Counted from the stretch's first letter, positions 36,401-48,683 are shown. The stretch: 64,000 nt of DNA from Spizellomyces punctatus DAOM BR117 (GCF_000182565.1 NW_015971549.1:62001-126000), one strand, 5' to 3'. The notes: generated by a model from the sequence alone, not told the origin. Numbers and translations: made by a program.

Positions 36401-39400
36401 CGGTTGACAGAGGATCCACGAGCAAGGGTTTTGCAGTCGATGAACGAAAGCACCTTCAATCCCAGCTGGCACGGAAGCTCCCCTACTATATCCACGTATA
36501 GGCGATTAACCTGACGTACAGCTATTGCACGCAAGCATATAAGGTTTTCTCCCTCTAAGCCGCTTTGTATCAAGTCCTTCACCCTCAGGTCGCCGATTTT
36601 GACATTTGCGATTTCTCGCAAGAACAACGTGGGATTCCGCATCACCCACTTCGAAAGTAGGGAGAAGTCCGCATTCCATCCTACGAGTGCGCAACCAACT
36701 TTGATAATTTTCGTCAGCAACGGGTTTGGGTTAGAGGCTGTAAGATGGAGCTTCATTAGGGTGAGATCCGCAATTTCCAGCCGTCGACGAATATCCTGTC
36801 AGATGAATTGGTATTGGTAAATCCCACGATCAGCTGAGAAACGCCGTCGCGGAAGAATTCATGCCTTAATGGTGTTCACAATGACTTCAAATGACCAAAA
36901 CTCTGCTCTTCCCGCGTATGCTGCAGACCATTTCTCGTCAAACACCGCCTTTTTCTGCTTCACAACTTCTTCGGCTTCACGAAGCGAAATCATTATCCGT
37001 TGATGCTTTGCTTTGAAGGAGCGGATTGCAGGAAGTATGTTAGACACCGTTATTGCGGCACGTGAGGCAACAAAAGGCGTAATTGCAGTGGAAGCTGCCA
37101 CGTTTTTATCTGATCATTTGAGATATGCGAGGATGAGTGAGAAAATAGTAGCAAGCAACATACGCGACAAATGCTGATACCGTATAGAACTGGACGATGG
37201 TAACCAAAGGCATTTGTTGGCTGCTTCATTGGAACCGGTAGCGTTTCAATGCTACAAGATCGTAGCTAGGAGAAGGCGTATATAGGTGAAATCACATGAG
37301 ACCTTTAGCCGCAAAGTATAAGATAAGCACCTTGTCGTAAACTACAGTTGGTGTCGAGTGCGCTGGTAGCTGCAATAAATCCAGCAACGAGGCTCTCGCT
37401 TGCAACACGTAGGGATTGTCCGCAGGTTCCAGTAATTCTTCAATATCTTCCATCTTGAGAGACTCGAACAGATCGCGAATCGCTTTCAATTGCTTTTGTC
37501 CTTCTTCAACATCCGACGCCAATCTTTCTCTTAAAGTTTTAAGTTCATATAGCGCCGCCTGATAATCACTGTGAGCAGCGGCGACCTTAGGATTTTCAAA
37601 GACAGGAGTATCATCCTCGCAGTGGAACGCTTGCTGCATCCATTGACTTTCCGAGATGTGATCAGCATGTCCGGGCTCGTGAGCATCGAAGATGCTAGTT
37701 GGAGAGAAGATTTCGTGAAGGAGAGCAATGCGACCAACCAGCTCACGTTTAGTGCTAGCAAGAATGGAATATTGCCGTTGGAGGTTGGCACATTCTCCGG
37801 TAGATTCTATAAGCTTATCGCGAGATTTTGATAGCCGAATGTGAGCATTTGCTGACCCTACGACACGTTTTGCAGTATTCAACCGGCTCTGGGATTGCTC
37901 TTCTTTGATCCGTCGTACCTCACGAGAGGAAGAATAGAGCGTTTGAATCCATGCACATAGCTCGCGTGCAGCAATCCCGACTACCGCACACCGGTCGGGT
38001 CTGAAAGTCGGTTCCTCCATGATTTTCTTGAGTTTATCGAGTACCGCCTCCGGAAGTGTATCGGCCGTCAGAGATGAGATGCGGAATATAAAAGAATGAC
38101 TTGCAATGACTTTTCGGGCTTCCGTCCACGACTGTGGCTTATCGAACAGAATGCAGATGGCGCTGGCAAGAAACTGAACAGGAGGTGGTGGATCTGTCTC
38201 AGCTTTCAATTCCTCAAAAGCATCCTTGCGAAGAGCCTGCAGGCGCCGTATGCTTTGTTCCAAATTCTGCCGTGCAGCGGCTAGGCACGCATCCGCAGCA
38301 TCTTGTTGTTTTTGGCGCCACTGTCGGTCTATGCTTTCTTCGTCGCTCTTTAGTTCCTTTCGCAATTTTTCTACATCCATTTGTTTTTCTTTAAGCTGCT
38401 TCGTGACCACATTTAGTTGTGCCATTGTCGATTCCAGCAATGCTGGGAGATTCTGAAGTTGGCTTCGTGTGTTGTCGACAATCGTTTTCACCACTTCCCG
38501 TGCGTCACCAACTTTTTTCAAACACCGGCGGAACTTCTGATTCTGAGAAATAAGTTCGTTTTTGGTATTCATATAATATTCTGAGACGTGTTCAAGGAAT
38601 TTTTCGTAGCCATTGATCGGCATTGATTTCAAGAAAGGATGTGACCCGCATTGGATTGCATGAATTACCGCGAGGAACATCTGCGCTGTGCATGTGCTTA
38701 GGGATTCGGCAGAGGTGGACTCATCATTAACAGCCTCCAAGAGCCCTGAGTCTGCGAAATAGTTTTGTGCCAGCGTTCGTAGGGATGTTTCATTATAGTC
38801 ATAGTAGATATCGATTGTCAGGCTCGAGATAATTTTGGGATATTCGGCTGTCAAAGCACATCAGTCGAATGGAACAAGTATCGCATGCTATACGAAAAAG
38901 CAAAAATCGCATACCCAGCTGATCCAGGACCATTAGATTTGCCATATCCACGCATACGACTATCTTCAAGTTTGTTAATGTTCTCTCGTTAAGTTCTCTC
39001 TCAACATCCAACGCGCTCAAAGCTTTTCTATTCTCCCCTTTTACCAACCCAAGAACCGCTCCCCGCGATATCTTTCCTCTCTCATCCCGCTCCGTCTGCT
39101 TGGCCTGATGTGCAATTTTGCTCAACATATCGTCGTACTCTCCCGATGTCCATAACTGGACCGATCTGCCGCGATCAAGAAGAGCATTCAGATCCCCCAA
39201 AAAAGTAGGATTGAGCGCGCATTCTGCCGGGAGAAAAATTCCGACAACAATTTTTTGGAGCGAAATGGCGGCGTCGATGATTTGCTTCCGAATGAAGAGG
39301 CGCCAAGTAGGAGTATCAACTGGGCCGATTATATTGTACTCTCGGAATCGATATCCTCGCATTGCAGAGGCTTGTTTTGCGAGGTCTTTTTGCACATCGT

Positions 39401-42400
39401 GGAGACAATGCCCAATTAGGAGCGCACTTGGATATTGATCATCGCCCAAAACCCTGTCCAGCCTACAGAAATGATCGATAGCTCCAGGATACAAGGTAAT
39501 GTCTCTCTTTACGAGTCCTTTTGCATCTCCCTGAGTGGTGAATATAGATATGGCTTCCTTAATAAGTTTCTCGCTGACCCCGCGGTAGGCTGTTCGATCC
39601 ATGTATGCTGCTTGGGTGAGCGATACGGTGGACTGCCTTATTGATGGTGAGAAGCCGAGCGTAAAAATAGATCGGTTTGTGTCGCGTTCATTGGGACGCA
39701 CAGCCATCGTTGTCATATCGGAATACAGATATGACAAGCTGGATGACGGTGCTGTCTGGTGAAAGTATTGCAGACAGACACGACCGACGATATCGTGGTA
39801 TATCGAGGTGTCGCTAGGGCTTATTCGATCCTATGAAAAGGTCATTATAAGCTCACAGGAATGGGCTTCCAGGCAAGGATAATTACTCACCAAATAGACT
39901 CTGTCAACCTCAAAGCACCATGCAGTCATCAGCGACTTGCTACTCATCCACTCTTCCTCACTAATTTTCATCAAGCCCCTTAGAACTTTAGCTGCATCTG
40001 AGGGCACAAAAATCCTTATTCCTGATCGTAGTATTCTCATTTTAATCAAGTGGTGACACCGGAGGGTTGCATCAATGACCATGTCGACTTTGTTCCCACG
40101 ATGATGCATACATTCCAGAAACGATCCTCGCATTTCGCAGTACGCATCCGCATCATGGAACCTGAACACAATAAAATGACGCGCAAGACGATGCGTTGGG
40201 GCTTCCAAATCAGAGCATCCGAGGATCGAGATGCGTCTTACAGCTCTAAAAGTTGTAGCGTTGCTCCAGTATCCACCCATATCCGGAAAGGAGCGCCAAA
40301 ACTCAGCTACCGGAGATGGTGAAGAAGGCCGCGCGGCCATAGGTATATGTAAATCGTCAACAAAAAGGGTCAACGTTTTATTATTGGGGGGAACGTACGC
40401 CGCGGTTGCTTCATCTCTTACAAGGGTTTTATGCAACTGAGCGTGAAATTCCTCTGGAGTGGATGTTGGATGGAGCATGTGTGTATGAATGATAGTCTTC
40501 TGCTCTGGTAGGTTGGCGAGAGTGCGTTCCGCAGCAAAGGTTTTGCCGGCACTCGGGCCACCGGTAAACAGAACGCTTTTGTGGTGCTGAAGGAGCGTAC
40601 TGGCGAGGTTCCTAATGTGGGAAATGACACTATGTGTGGGCGATGGTGTCCATGATCCAGTGACAGTGTTGAACACCAGCAGGAACAGACTGGGACCTTC
40701 GTGATGACTATGGAGTACGGCCCAGAGCTGACTGGAAGATTGGTTGTCTTCCAGCAGTCTATATATAGTGGCTTCAAATCCTTTCCGATGCTCCACATCG
40801 ACGGCCAACCCGAATGACCACACTACAGCGTACCAGAAGGCGTCTTCAATTACTGCTTGACAATCTTTCTCGAGACAAGCTTCCCCTAAGAGACACTGTA
40901 AGATTCCCAGAAAACTACTAACGGATGATTGAAGATCCATTCCCCGGAGACGGCAAATCTCATCCAAAGAGGATACTAATTCCTTCATATAGATGCCAAA
41001 GATAGCCTTTAAAGTGCATTGAAGCGCTGTAGCGAGCGGCGAGAACTTAGGATCTTTCGGTATCTGGTATATCCATTCGGAAACGCAGACCTCCCACGTC
41101 CACTTGGTTTTCACATGCACGAGACTGAATCGCGAAATAAATCCAGCTGAGACGTTATGGATATCTTCGGCTTCCCATATGAGGGTTACATTCTGGGACA
41201 ACATTAGCCTTTTCCCTGTGCTTAAGCACAGTGCGCTTGGGTGCATCAACGAGGCGACCGCCTCGGTCCAGGAGGAGGAGTACGGGCCGTCGAGATGAAT
41301 CCACGCGGGATTAGGGCTTGAAGCGAGATCTTCTAAAATACCTTTTGTGAACCCCGTTTGGGATGGGGATCCAAAGAGAAGAGCCGAGGAAAGTGCAGTT
41401 GGATTGATCGTGTATAATGGCATGGAATTGAAACGAGAAGCTGCGCGGATTGTCGTCGTTTTACCAGTTTGTGGCGCTCCAAGGACGAGAACGTGGGTGC
41501 CTGGTATGGATGTTGCAGTGAGGAGACCGCTGATGGCATTTTTCAGATGCATATGCAAAGGATCACAGTCGGGAGTTACGATATCATTGCGGATATTGCA
41601 AGGGGGGCCTGTGGATATGGCCTCGAAGGTTGATCCAAAAACGGCTCCCAAAACGTCCCTCAATATACCAACTTCTTCTCCGACCGCCTTCAGCAGTCCC
41701 CACTCCCATAAACACTTCGCAACAACTTCGAGCTCAGCAAAATTGTCTCTCATCCGCTCCATATACCGGCAAACAGATATTACACTTCTCACGGATCCCA
41801 TTCGTACGCCCAGCCCCTCGCACCCCCGCCAGAAGGCGGCAACTTTTGCGGCACAGCTTTCTGCATCCTTGAACCCCGCATTCCGTAGCAATACGGCGGT
41901 AACAATTTCAACTCCAGGTAAACGTAATGCAATCGGTACCATCCGATTCCGCACCGTACCCCTAAACAGATCATCGTCCATCTTCTCTGACGTTGCAAAA
42001 CATCTTACATGCACGACCGGCGGTAATTTCATCACTCTTCCCAGAAACGATACAGAAGAAAGTTCCTTTCGTGAGGATGCAGCTGTTAGTTCCCTAACCG
42101 CTTCTAGACCCGCCAAGCAAACGCCCAAAGAATCCTGGCTTAATCTGTCCAATTGCCGGAAGACAAGAAAACATCCTGTCAGGACCATCCCCGTCAACAG
42201 CCTCCGCATGACCGCACTTGAGACTGCCGGAGAACAGCAGCATACGACCGCAAATCGACCAAGAATTTGCGTAAATTCGAGGAGAAGGGTCGTTTTCCCT
42301 GTATCAGGTGGACCGTGCGATAAGATTCCATGATTGGAAATTAATCCAGGCCAGAGGTTAGTGAATGTTCTGGACGAAATACCCAGAGCCACACGGGCAG

Positions 42401-45400
42401 TGGGCGGAATGTATTCGAAGCCGTACGAGGCATGGTAAAGATCTTGAGAGATAGTCACGGTCACTTCGTCTTCGTCGTAGTGATATTTGAGCGCATTCAG
42501 CCATTCCAGCGACGTTTTCATATTTTCCGTTGTGCGTTGGGCATTTAAAAGGCATTGAATCCAGTCACGATGAGATAGGGTAAGGGTCAGAAGAATTTTG
42601 GCTAACTTGTCTGATCGGGTAGTTAGCTTCCTGATTTTGTCCAAGGTTTGCGACAATAGGGTGTCCAATCCGCCTTTGATGCCCAAACTATTTTCAACCT
42701 CGAGCGTCCGTCGTACTTGGTGGGCTAAAACTCGAATTTGTTCAGGAACATCCTCACCGTCCTCGTCGCTATTTTTGTTTCTTAAAACGGTGAATATTAT
42801 CTCCTTGAGAGTGGATTGAATCTGCGTCTCAATCTTGGAAAGCAATTCTTCGATGCTCAGATGGGAAGTGCTGATGAAATTACGAAAAATCAGAGCTTCG
42901 CTTGTCCCGGATGTGGTGGATCGAATGCCGGTTATTTTGTGGTCCTGCGCTGCTGAGGCGGAGGACTGATGGATAAGAGAGGTAAAATAAAAGTATCTAA
43001 CATAACAGGTGGGATATTGTTAGTTCATAGATAGATAACGTTTGGCCCATCTCGTCGTAGGAACGTACTTTGACAAATATCCATTCAACTCTTTGGGTTC
43101 TCTCTTAACCTTAACCAGCTCCAGCAGTTCCTCATCAGCGCCAAAAAACAATCGCGGAAACCCAATCCGCTTTCCATCTAACCACCCTTGAACATCCTCA
43201 ACCAGAGATCCCAGAACGCCCCTCATCTCCGTCAATCCCTCGGCCAGATCTGGCGCAGCGTCCACCAATGCTTTCATTCCCAAGTTCTTCTCAGCCTTTG
43301 CTAGGAGGGCGCGGTAAGTAGTTTCAACGGCTCTATATCGTTTGGTTTCCAATGGAAGCGCCAGCTGAACCTCCGTAGCATTAAAGAAAGAATGGGTCGA
43401 GAGAAGAAGTGGCTGAGTTTTGGACCATTCAGTAAGAGATTTGAGAGCTCTTTGAAGGTCGTTTTGGAGCGCTGTAAATTGGTCAACGTAATGTTCAATT
43501 CCTGGCTCAGATGACCCTTCCAACAGCAGCTCAACCGACAGCAAGTCCGATTCAATAACGCCGATAAGCCTCTCAAAACGGCTGATAACTGACAGGCCCG
43601 TTGCCTCATCCCGCATAATCTGGATGGAAAGCTGGGCAAACCGGTTTTGTATCTCAGAGAGCGTGCTCGAGAGAGACTGTTCTTGCTCTGCTTCTTGGAG
43701 AATTTCCAAGAGGTCTTCATATGTCAGCCCTAGATTTCGCCGTCCGATGGTTTTAGTGACAAGGGAAAGAGGTGTGGTGGTGATGTCAAAATCGGCCAAG
43801 CCCAGAGCGTTGCGAACGGAATCCCAATGCCAACTACGGAATGAATCATAAGTAAGGACTTCCACAATAGGGTATTCCGTCTCAAGAAATGCTGCTATTT
43901 CTTTCGCAGCGTGCTGCGCGATAGGTGGGTGCGCAATGCCCGTTGGTGTAAAAACTTCTAGTAGTTCCGCACAGCGCTTCCGAATCTCGGATGCATGAAT
44001 ATTACAGATTGGCTCATATCGCCAGCGGTCAAGATCTTCTCGATATTGCAGTAAACATGTGACCAAAACTCTACGAATGTGCATTGATGTATGTAGGTTT
44101 TGCAGTTGCGACAGTCGTTGAGTATCATCAATACACGAAGCTTTGCGGATGATGACGGCTGCGATATCAAGCGCATTTACTATGTGCTTGGAGATAGGTG
44201 TGAGAGACTTGAGCGTAATTGTGGTGGGATGATTCTGTGCTCTGGCGTCCTCATGCTCGTCATCTTCCGTCCTATCCTCCTCTTCTTCCTGTTCCTCGTT
44301 ATCCGAACCACTGCTGCTTGTAGCGTCACCGATTGGTGTGGTCAGTACCTTATCCAAAGCAGCCTCCACCTCATCCCACAATTCAACTATCATACACATT
44401 TCCTTCTCCACAACGGCGCTCAGTCGTTCAATGGCTTCACTCACTGCTTGTTTTCTCAATGCAGCAAACTCGGTCAAACGGTCATACATGGTGTAGGCGT
44501 CGTAGAAGCGCGTCACCAACTCATCATCTACAGCCCACTGTCGTTCGTCCAGAAACGATTTGAGTGACTTTACAAAGCTAGTTTGGCCTTGCAGAAGAGG
44601 AAGAGCAGCATCTAGAGACTGCAGAGATACGGACGCAGATTTTGTTTGATCAAAGTTGCCGGGGGGTGGGTGCGTGGTATACGTCGTGTACACATCATGG
44701 ATTTCCTGTACTTTACGGTCCAAGAGTCCTTCCAGATTGGTGAAAATCCTTCGTCGGGTCTTCGAAACCCATTCCTTGATCTCGCTCTGGAAGTTTTCAC
44801 TGAATACAGCAAACATCCCACGCGGAGTTACCTTTGCAAGACCAGCACAGTGTTTCTCAACAATGGATATGTCCCGCAATTGGGCATCGCACTTATTTAA
44901 GATATTTTCGGCCGGGTTGGCGATATCAACATCTAGCACTGACACATGCGAGGCCGAACGAACTCGCGGCAGTATTGCAGCCGACAGCCAGTTCACGAAA
45001 TCACGACATGAGTCAATCCCTTCGTCAATCATTTCAGAGCAAAGCTCCTTCAAGAATACGTGGTCCTCGGGCGTCGGTATGTACGGCCCAGTAGGGAATT
45101 TGCATGAAATTGGGGTGAGCATGCAGGACAATGATTTGTTGAGAGCAGATTTCCACGATTCAAAGTCAGTGCTGAAAGTAATACTATAGTCGGCGTTCCA
45201 GTCAAAGATGAGGTCAACTCGGATGCGTATGGCCCCTTGATGGAACGACTTATATATATCGGTTATCTTTGTTCGGAAGATGGGCATAATGGTCGATTTT
45301 GCGATGACAGCGACAAAGAATTTGAGAAGGGAGCGGGCAGTCTCAGCATCTTGTGCCTCCATAGTTGATAACATCGTTTCCGCTGAGTCCCTGGGTTCTA

Positions 45401-47687
45401 CCTGATGCGCTCGAAAAGCCGTAGTTACCGCTGCTGATAGTACATTACCAATGTGCTCCGAAACAGTTTGTACGAATTCCCCATGTATGTGTGCGCATGC
45501 TTCAACAAATTCTTTGGGGGTAAAGAAGATACACCTCGTGTTGAGATCCTCAGAATCGTACGGGATTTCTCCACGTCGCAGGACATCACTAATACCATCC
45601 TTCAATAATCTCTGACACTCGTTTCGCAAGCAGAACACGGCATCGGTGCATTTCTGCCGATAAAACTCAATGCGCGGATATAGCAGTGCTGCTAAACGTG
45701 CTACTTGACCTTTCACGGAGGACGTGACGCGGATCCGCTCATCTTGCCAGTGTAATTCTGAGAGTGTTGGAATAGTGAGGGGCTGAGGAAGGAACCTTTG
45801 CAAGTGACCGCTACAAAGAAGGGCAGCTTCGATCTGAGATCTTGTGTAATCATTCTGAATTTCGGCCCTAAGATTAATGAGAACCTCCGGTGCAAATGTA
45901 AGAGATTCATCTTCCTCTTCTTCGGTCTCCCCGGCGTGATCCCCCTTGCCAATGGTAGTACCACATATGAACTTGGTCCACTGTCTTCTTTCTTTCCTTC
46001 TCTTCCTTAGCTCATCAGCTAGTAATCGCTCAGACGCCCTCACTGGCGCATTGGCTATATAATCTTTCAGAAAGGGCCGTGCGATTGCAACACATTGGCG
46101 AAGCGCAAGACGATATTCAAACTCAACACGGATGGCATGGGCATGTAAAAGTTTCTGATGGTGGGCATTTGGCGTTTCGTGAGGTAGCAGGATGTCGGCA
46201 CGAGTAAGTTGCGTTGGCGGATTGCGGCGTTCTGGAAGGGGTTCTTCCCATTTGATAGTATATCTGTTGTCAGTCGGATCATAGGAGAGGACAGTACATG
46301 GATGCCAGGCAATGGCAGGCGCCAATGCAGGGTCGGGCGTATCAGGGCCACTTGGAGCTTGAATACCTGGAGCTCGGCCCTTGGTGCGGACACCGGCTTT
46401 GTCCAATTGGGTCGAGAGAGGATCAACTAGTTGCTGCTGAGCGTCTTCGTGGTCCATAAAGAAATCTATTGGGAACGTGTGTCCAAGACGTCTCCCAGGC
46501 CTAGAAATGGGGCGGTCGGGGAGTGATGTATAATGCCGGTCGATATCCTTCTGTTCTGTCAACAGAATCGAAGGTATGTGAGGCACTTCGTCGCCCAGCC
46601 ATTGTATTACATCTGCAGGAGTAGGTCTACCATCGTTGATGTGCTCCTCCTCCCTCTCTTCCCCTCTCATTTTTGGCATACTGACACCTCGATACCCTTC
46701 CATTCTTGCCTCTATTCTAGATGGCGACGGAGTCAGCCGTTTAGAAAATCGTCCAAGTTTAGGCAGCGGGTATTGTTTCGCAATATGACTGACCATGACA
46801 TGCCCATCCTCTTCATCAAAGTAGTAAGATGGAATGCGATGGAGCCCAAGCTGAGGTGGTAGGCGAACGTATACTTTCGGGCCCGCCGTGCCACCAGTAG
46901 TACCGATGGGGACCAGAGCATGGTCTGCGGCAGGTGCCAGATGCCTGTCTGAATGCTGTACAGTTGCTGGATCCGGAACTACCGATGGTGCAGTCCATGC
47001 AGTCCGAAAGATATCCGCTATTACTTTAAAGAACAAGGATTTTGTCTCTCTGGAGAGAGGCCGGCTCTTTCTTGGCAAGAAGAGATCATCAAGAGGTTCG
47101 CCGCCCATCATTGTAGCTCGACGAGCAGAGATAATTCTTCGGCCCCTGTCGCCATGGAGAACAGATTCCGCTGATGCGGAACCCAATCGGCGACCCGTGG
47201 CTGCAGAGGGCGGTCTGAGAAAAACCAGCTCATCCAGTTCTCGAAATGCGTTTAATCTTGTTTTCTGTTCCTGAGATAGATCAGCGGTACGTGGGCGAAT
47301 GATCCGATTTGATGAGGAAGGAGTCGCAAAGCAATCCGATGTCAAATCATCGGATTCGTCAATGAGATGGATAGGAGGTCCATAGTGGACATTGGACGTC
47401 AGGTCAAACGAGACTTTTGATGATCTTTGGGGATAGTCAAACCTCCCTTTACCCAAACCACGCTCTTTTCCAAAAAAGAGCTCCAGAAAGCGTTCTTCTG
47501 CTTGCTCCCAGCGGGATCCTGCTTCATCATCATTTTGGGTTTGATTTTGTTCATCGCCTGAAACTGATTGGATCTTTGTATATGGCGGCTGCAAGGTATT
47601 GATGTCGTCCTTATTAAAATCATCCATAGGAAGAGAATCATGCTTCCTTTCTGGCTCACTGAGGCAAGCCCCATCAGGAGGTTGCAT
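27481..47687 (-). CDS. Giant dynein heavy chain fused to DUF4062-NACHT-WD40
   Basis: About thirteen exons join in phase to about 6,470 residues: 47687-43069, 42996-39891, 39830-38915, 38847 to about 37337, one or two small exons near 37,120-37,290, about 37117-36865, 36795-36203, 36146-34843, 34778-34207, 34142-33979, 33908-33676, 33625-33394 and 33340-27481. Dynein parts in order: tail, linker (KR..FPRLFF), AAA1 P-loop GPPDTGKT, AAA2 GAPQTGKT and LDGP, AAA3 GGPSAGKT and FVDDLHIP, degenerate AAA4, E.DRVYL/DRIS, coiled-coil stalk with PPPPVQF and microtubule-binding helices, AAA5 (LAYFGPLSDEKR, WLIDPNG, VVNFT), AAA6 (NRPDM, GDWLVIHADAYW) and the C-terminal domain (EAGRYNLV, RRIPHSW, NPLQF). 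The same last exon continues into DUF4062-like, NACHT and WD40 parts. Axonemal-type dyneins move or regulate flagella; the fusion's role is unknown. The exon junctions at 37,100-37,340 are unresolved. Confidence 0.85.
27484..31840 (-). other. STAND-like module: DUF4062-like, NACHT, WD40
   Basis: This is the C-terminal third of the giant gene, all in one exon. Near 31835 begins RYVTVYLCSTPDTYNERE, with LPQLQ and HVVDFRAG, resembling the DUF4062 domain placed before NACHT domains in TEP1, NWD1 and NPHP3. The P-loop HGESGMGKTTLL lies at about 31058-31017 and the Walker B VLIIVDGVDRL at about 30795-30760; the helical region then carries L-F-D-N/R-type signals. WD40 blades run from about 29640 to the stop (GTVKAWDID, DICLYNLSNG, FCGTPLGVITVAEVETG, DKTYIIWSID, MRVWDIG). 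STAND ATPases act as switch-like sensors that oligomerise on ligand binding. Family identity is by motif order. Confidence 0.8.
36335..36490 (-). other. F-box-like motif inside the dynein gene
   Basis: The exon 36795-36203 encodes ELPCQLGLKVLSFID, CKTLARGSSVN, RKWADLLADEEFW and KWMSYRRGW. The spacing of Leu-Pro, Leu-x-x-x-Leu, Leu-Ala, Val-x-x-x-Trp and the following Trp follows the F-box consensus. F-boxes bind Skp1 and recruit SCF ubiquitin ligase. It lies in a region between the microtubule-binding domain and AAA5 where standard dyneins have only coiled coil. The motif is short, so chance similarity is possible. Confidence 0.5.
37870..38600 (-). other. Dynein stalk and microtubule-binding domain
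   Basis: Coiled coil one contains long heptads (LVSTMAQ-like, KQLKEKQMDVEKLRKEL) and ends at DPPPPVQFLASAICILF. The globular part follows as W-x-EARKVIA, IFRISSL, FRPDRCAVVG, AARELCAWIQTLY and EVRRI. This order matches dynein microtubule-binding domains (PPxxV, W..K+.ll.d, F.P..V...S.A...LC.W). The domain is recognisably present, so microtubule binding is possible, although single binding residues cannot be judged by eye. Confidence 0.75.
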
Positions 47688-48683
47688 ATTCTGTTATCCA
47701 GAGTCGCGATCCTTCCCTCCGCTTGCTGACTTTGCAAAACGCGTTCGCCTTGTGAGTCAGTCCAAGCCACTCACATGTGATGTGGCAAAGGCAAAAAGAA
47801 CCTTTAGCGCGTTTCTCCAAGAAATACGCTGTTAAGAATCGAACCCTCGAAATGATGACAAAGCAGCAAAGATCAGCGATAATGCAAGGGACACCATCGC
47901 ATGTCTTCCATCCCATGTTGATGATCTTGTTTATCAGTTAGAGATGGACGATTATTATCTTGGGGCTAGCTGCGAAAACTTTGAACTCGTCCACGATCTT
48001 GCCTGTAACGGGATCTCTTTGGCACGCTGCAGCAAGGAGAAAAGCACGACAAGGATGACGGCATTTGCCTATCTCTTGGCTTTGCCTCCTTTCAACCCCC
48101 CAGCTCCAACATTCCACGGGGTGATCGGTGTCCCTGAGTGGTCTCCGGCCCTGATCTCAACGCGCAGCATCTGCTGTGATGCTACATAGCCTCTTTCGGC
48201 AATCCCAATGCGCGAACAGTCCGCGCTGTCAAGGAGGATTACGTTTCCACCATGCTGATAGGAGAGATGGCAAATACAATGCCTCCGTGGTCAGCATCAT
48301 TTTTATACATCTAGCCAGCAAGAATGGAGAATTTGTGAAAGAGGTGTGGGGAACACACTATCCAATCAGGACGGATCAAGATTGTAGATCCATGTGCGGA
48401 CACTGAAAACATGGTCGTTGATTAGAAGGCAAGGGTGCTTGATCTTGCAAATACTTGATCAAGTGGTATTACCAGCGAGTCCAGCACAAATTATACATCT
48501 TCCAAAAACACTTGGAATGTCCAATCGTTATATATGGCCCTGAAGAATGCTATGGGCCACGGGTGGGGATATAAATAACCCAACAAATTCAATCCCCCAT
48601 TTATCAGCCAGAAATAGCTTCTTCAAAGTTATTGCAAGTAGTTCTGAACCTCATCCTCCCCATTCCTTTGCCGTGTTCTCGCC
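47688..48683. other. Divergent intergenic region dynein/carboxypeptidase
   Basis: About 1 kb between the start codons of the giant dynein gene (minus) and the carboxypeptidase (plus). It must hold both promoters. A TATA-like element lies at 48570-48577. No gene is seen: the short frames lack any recognisable content. Confidence 0.5.
48570..48577 (+). promoter_or_regulatory. TATA-like box of the carboxypeptidase gene
   Basis: The octamer TATAAATA lies 107 bp before the ATG at 48684, on the coding strand. That spacing suits a short 5' UTR. Regulated secreted enzymes often use TATA promoters. No other motif was identified around it. Confidence 0.55.

Noticed and set aside
37090-37340. Exact exon structure here (PTNAFGY or NKCLWLP readings)
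   Set aside because: At least two phase-compatible solutions exist and neither matches dynein well enough to choose; left unresolved rather than asserted.
41347-42333. 328-codon plus-strand frame
   Set aside because: Antisense to the AAA1-AAA2 part of the dynein gene, with biased Arg/Ser/Pro composition typical of shadow frames.
47825-47850. tRNA-like box B (GGTTCGATT) on the minus strand
   Set aside because: T-stem pairing fails, and no box A lies at the right distance.
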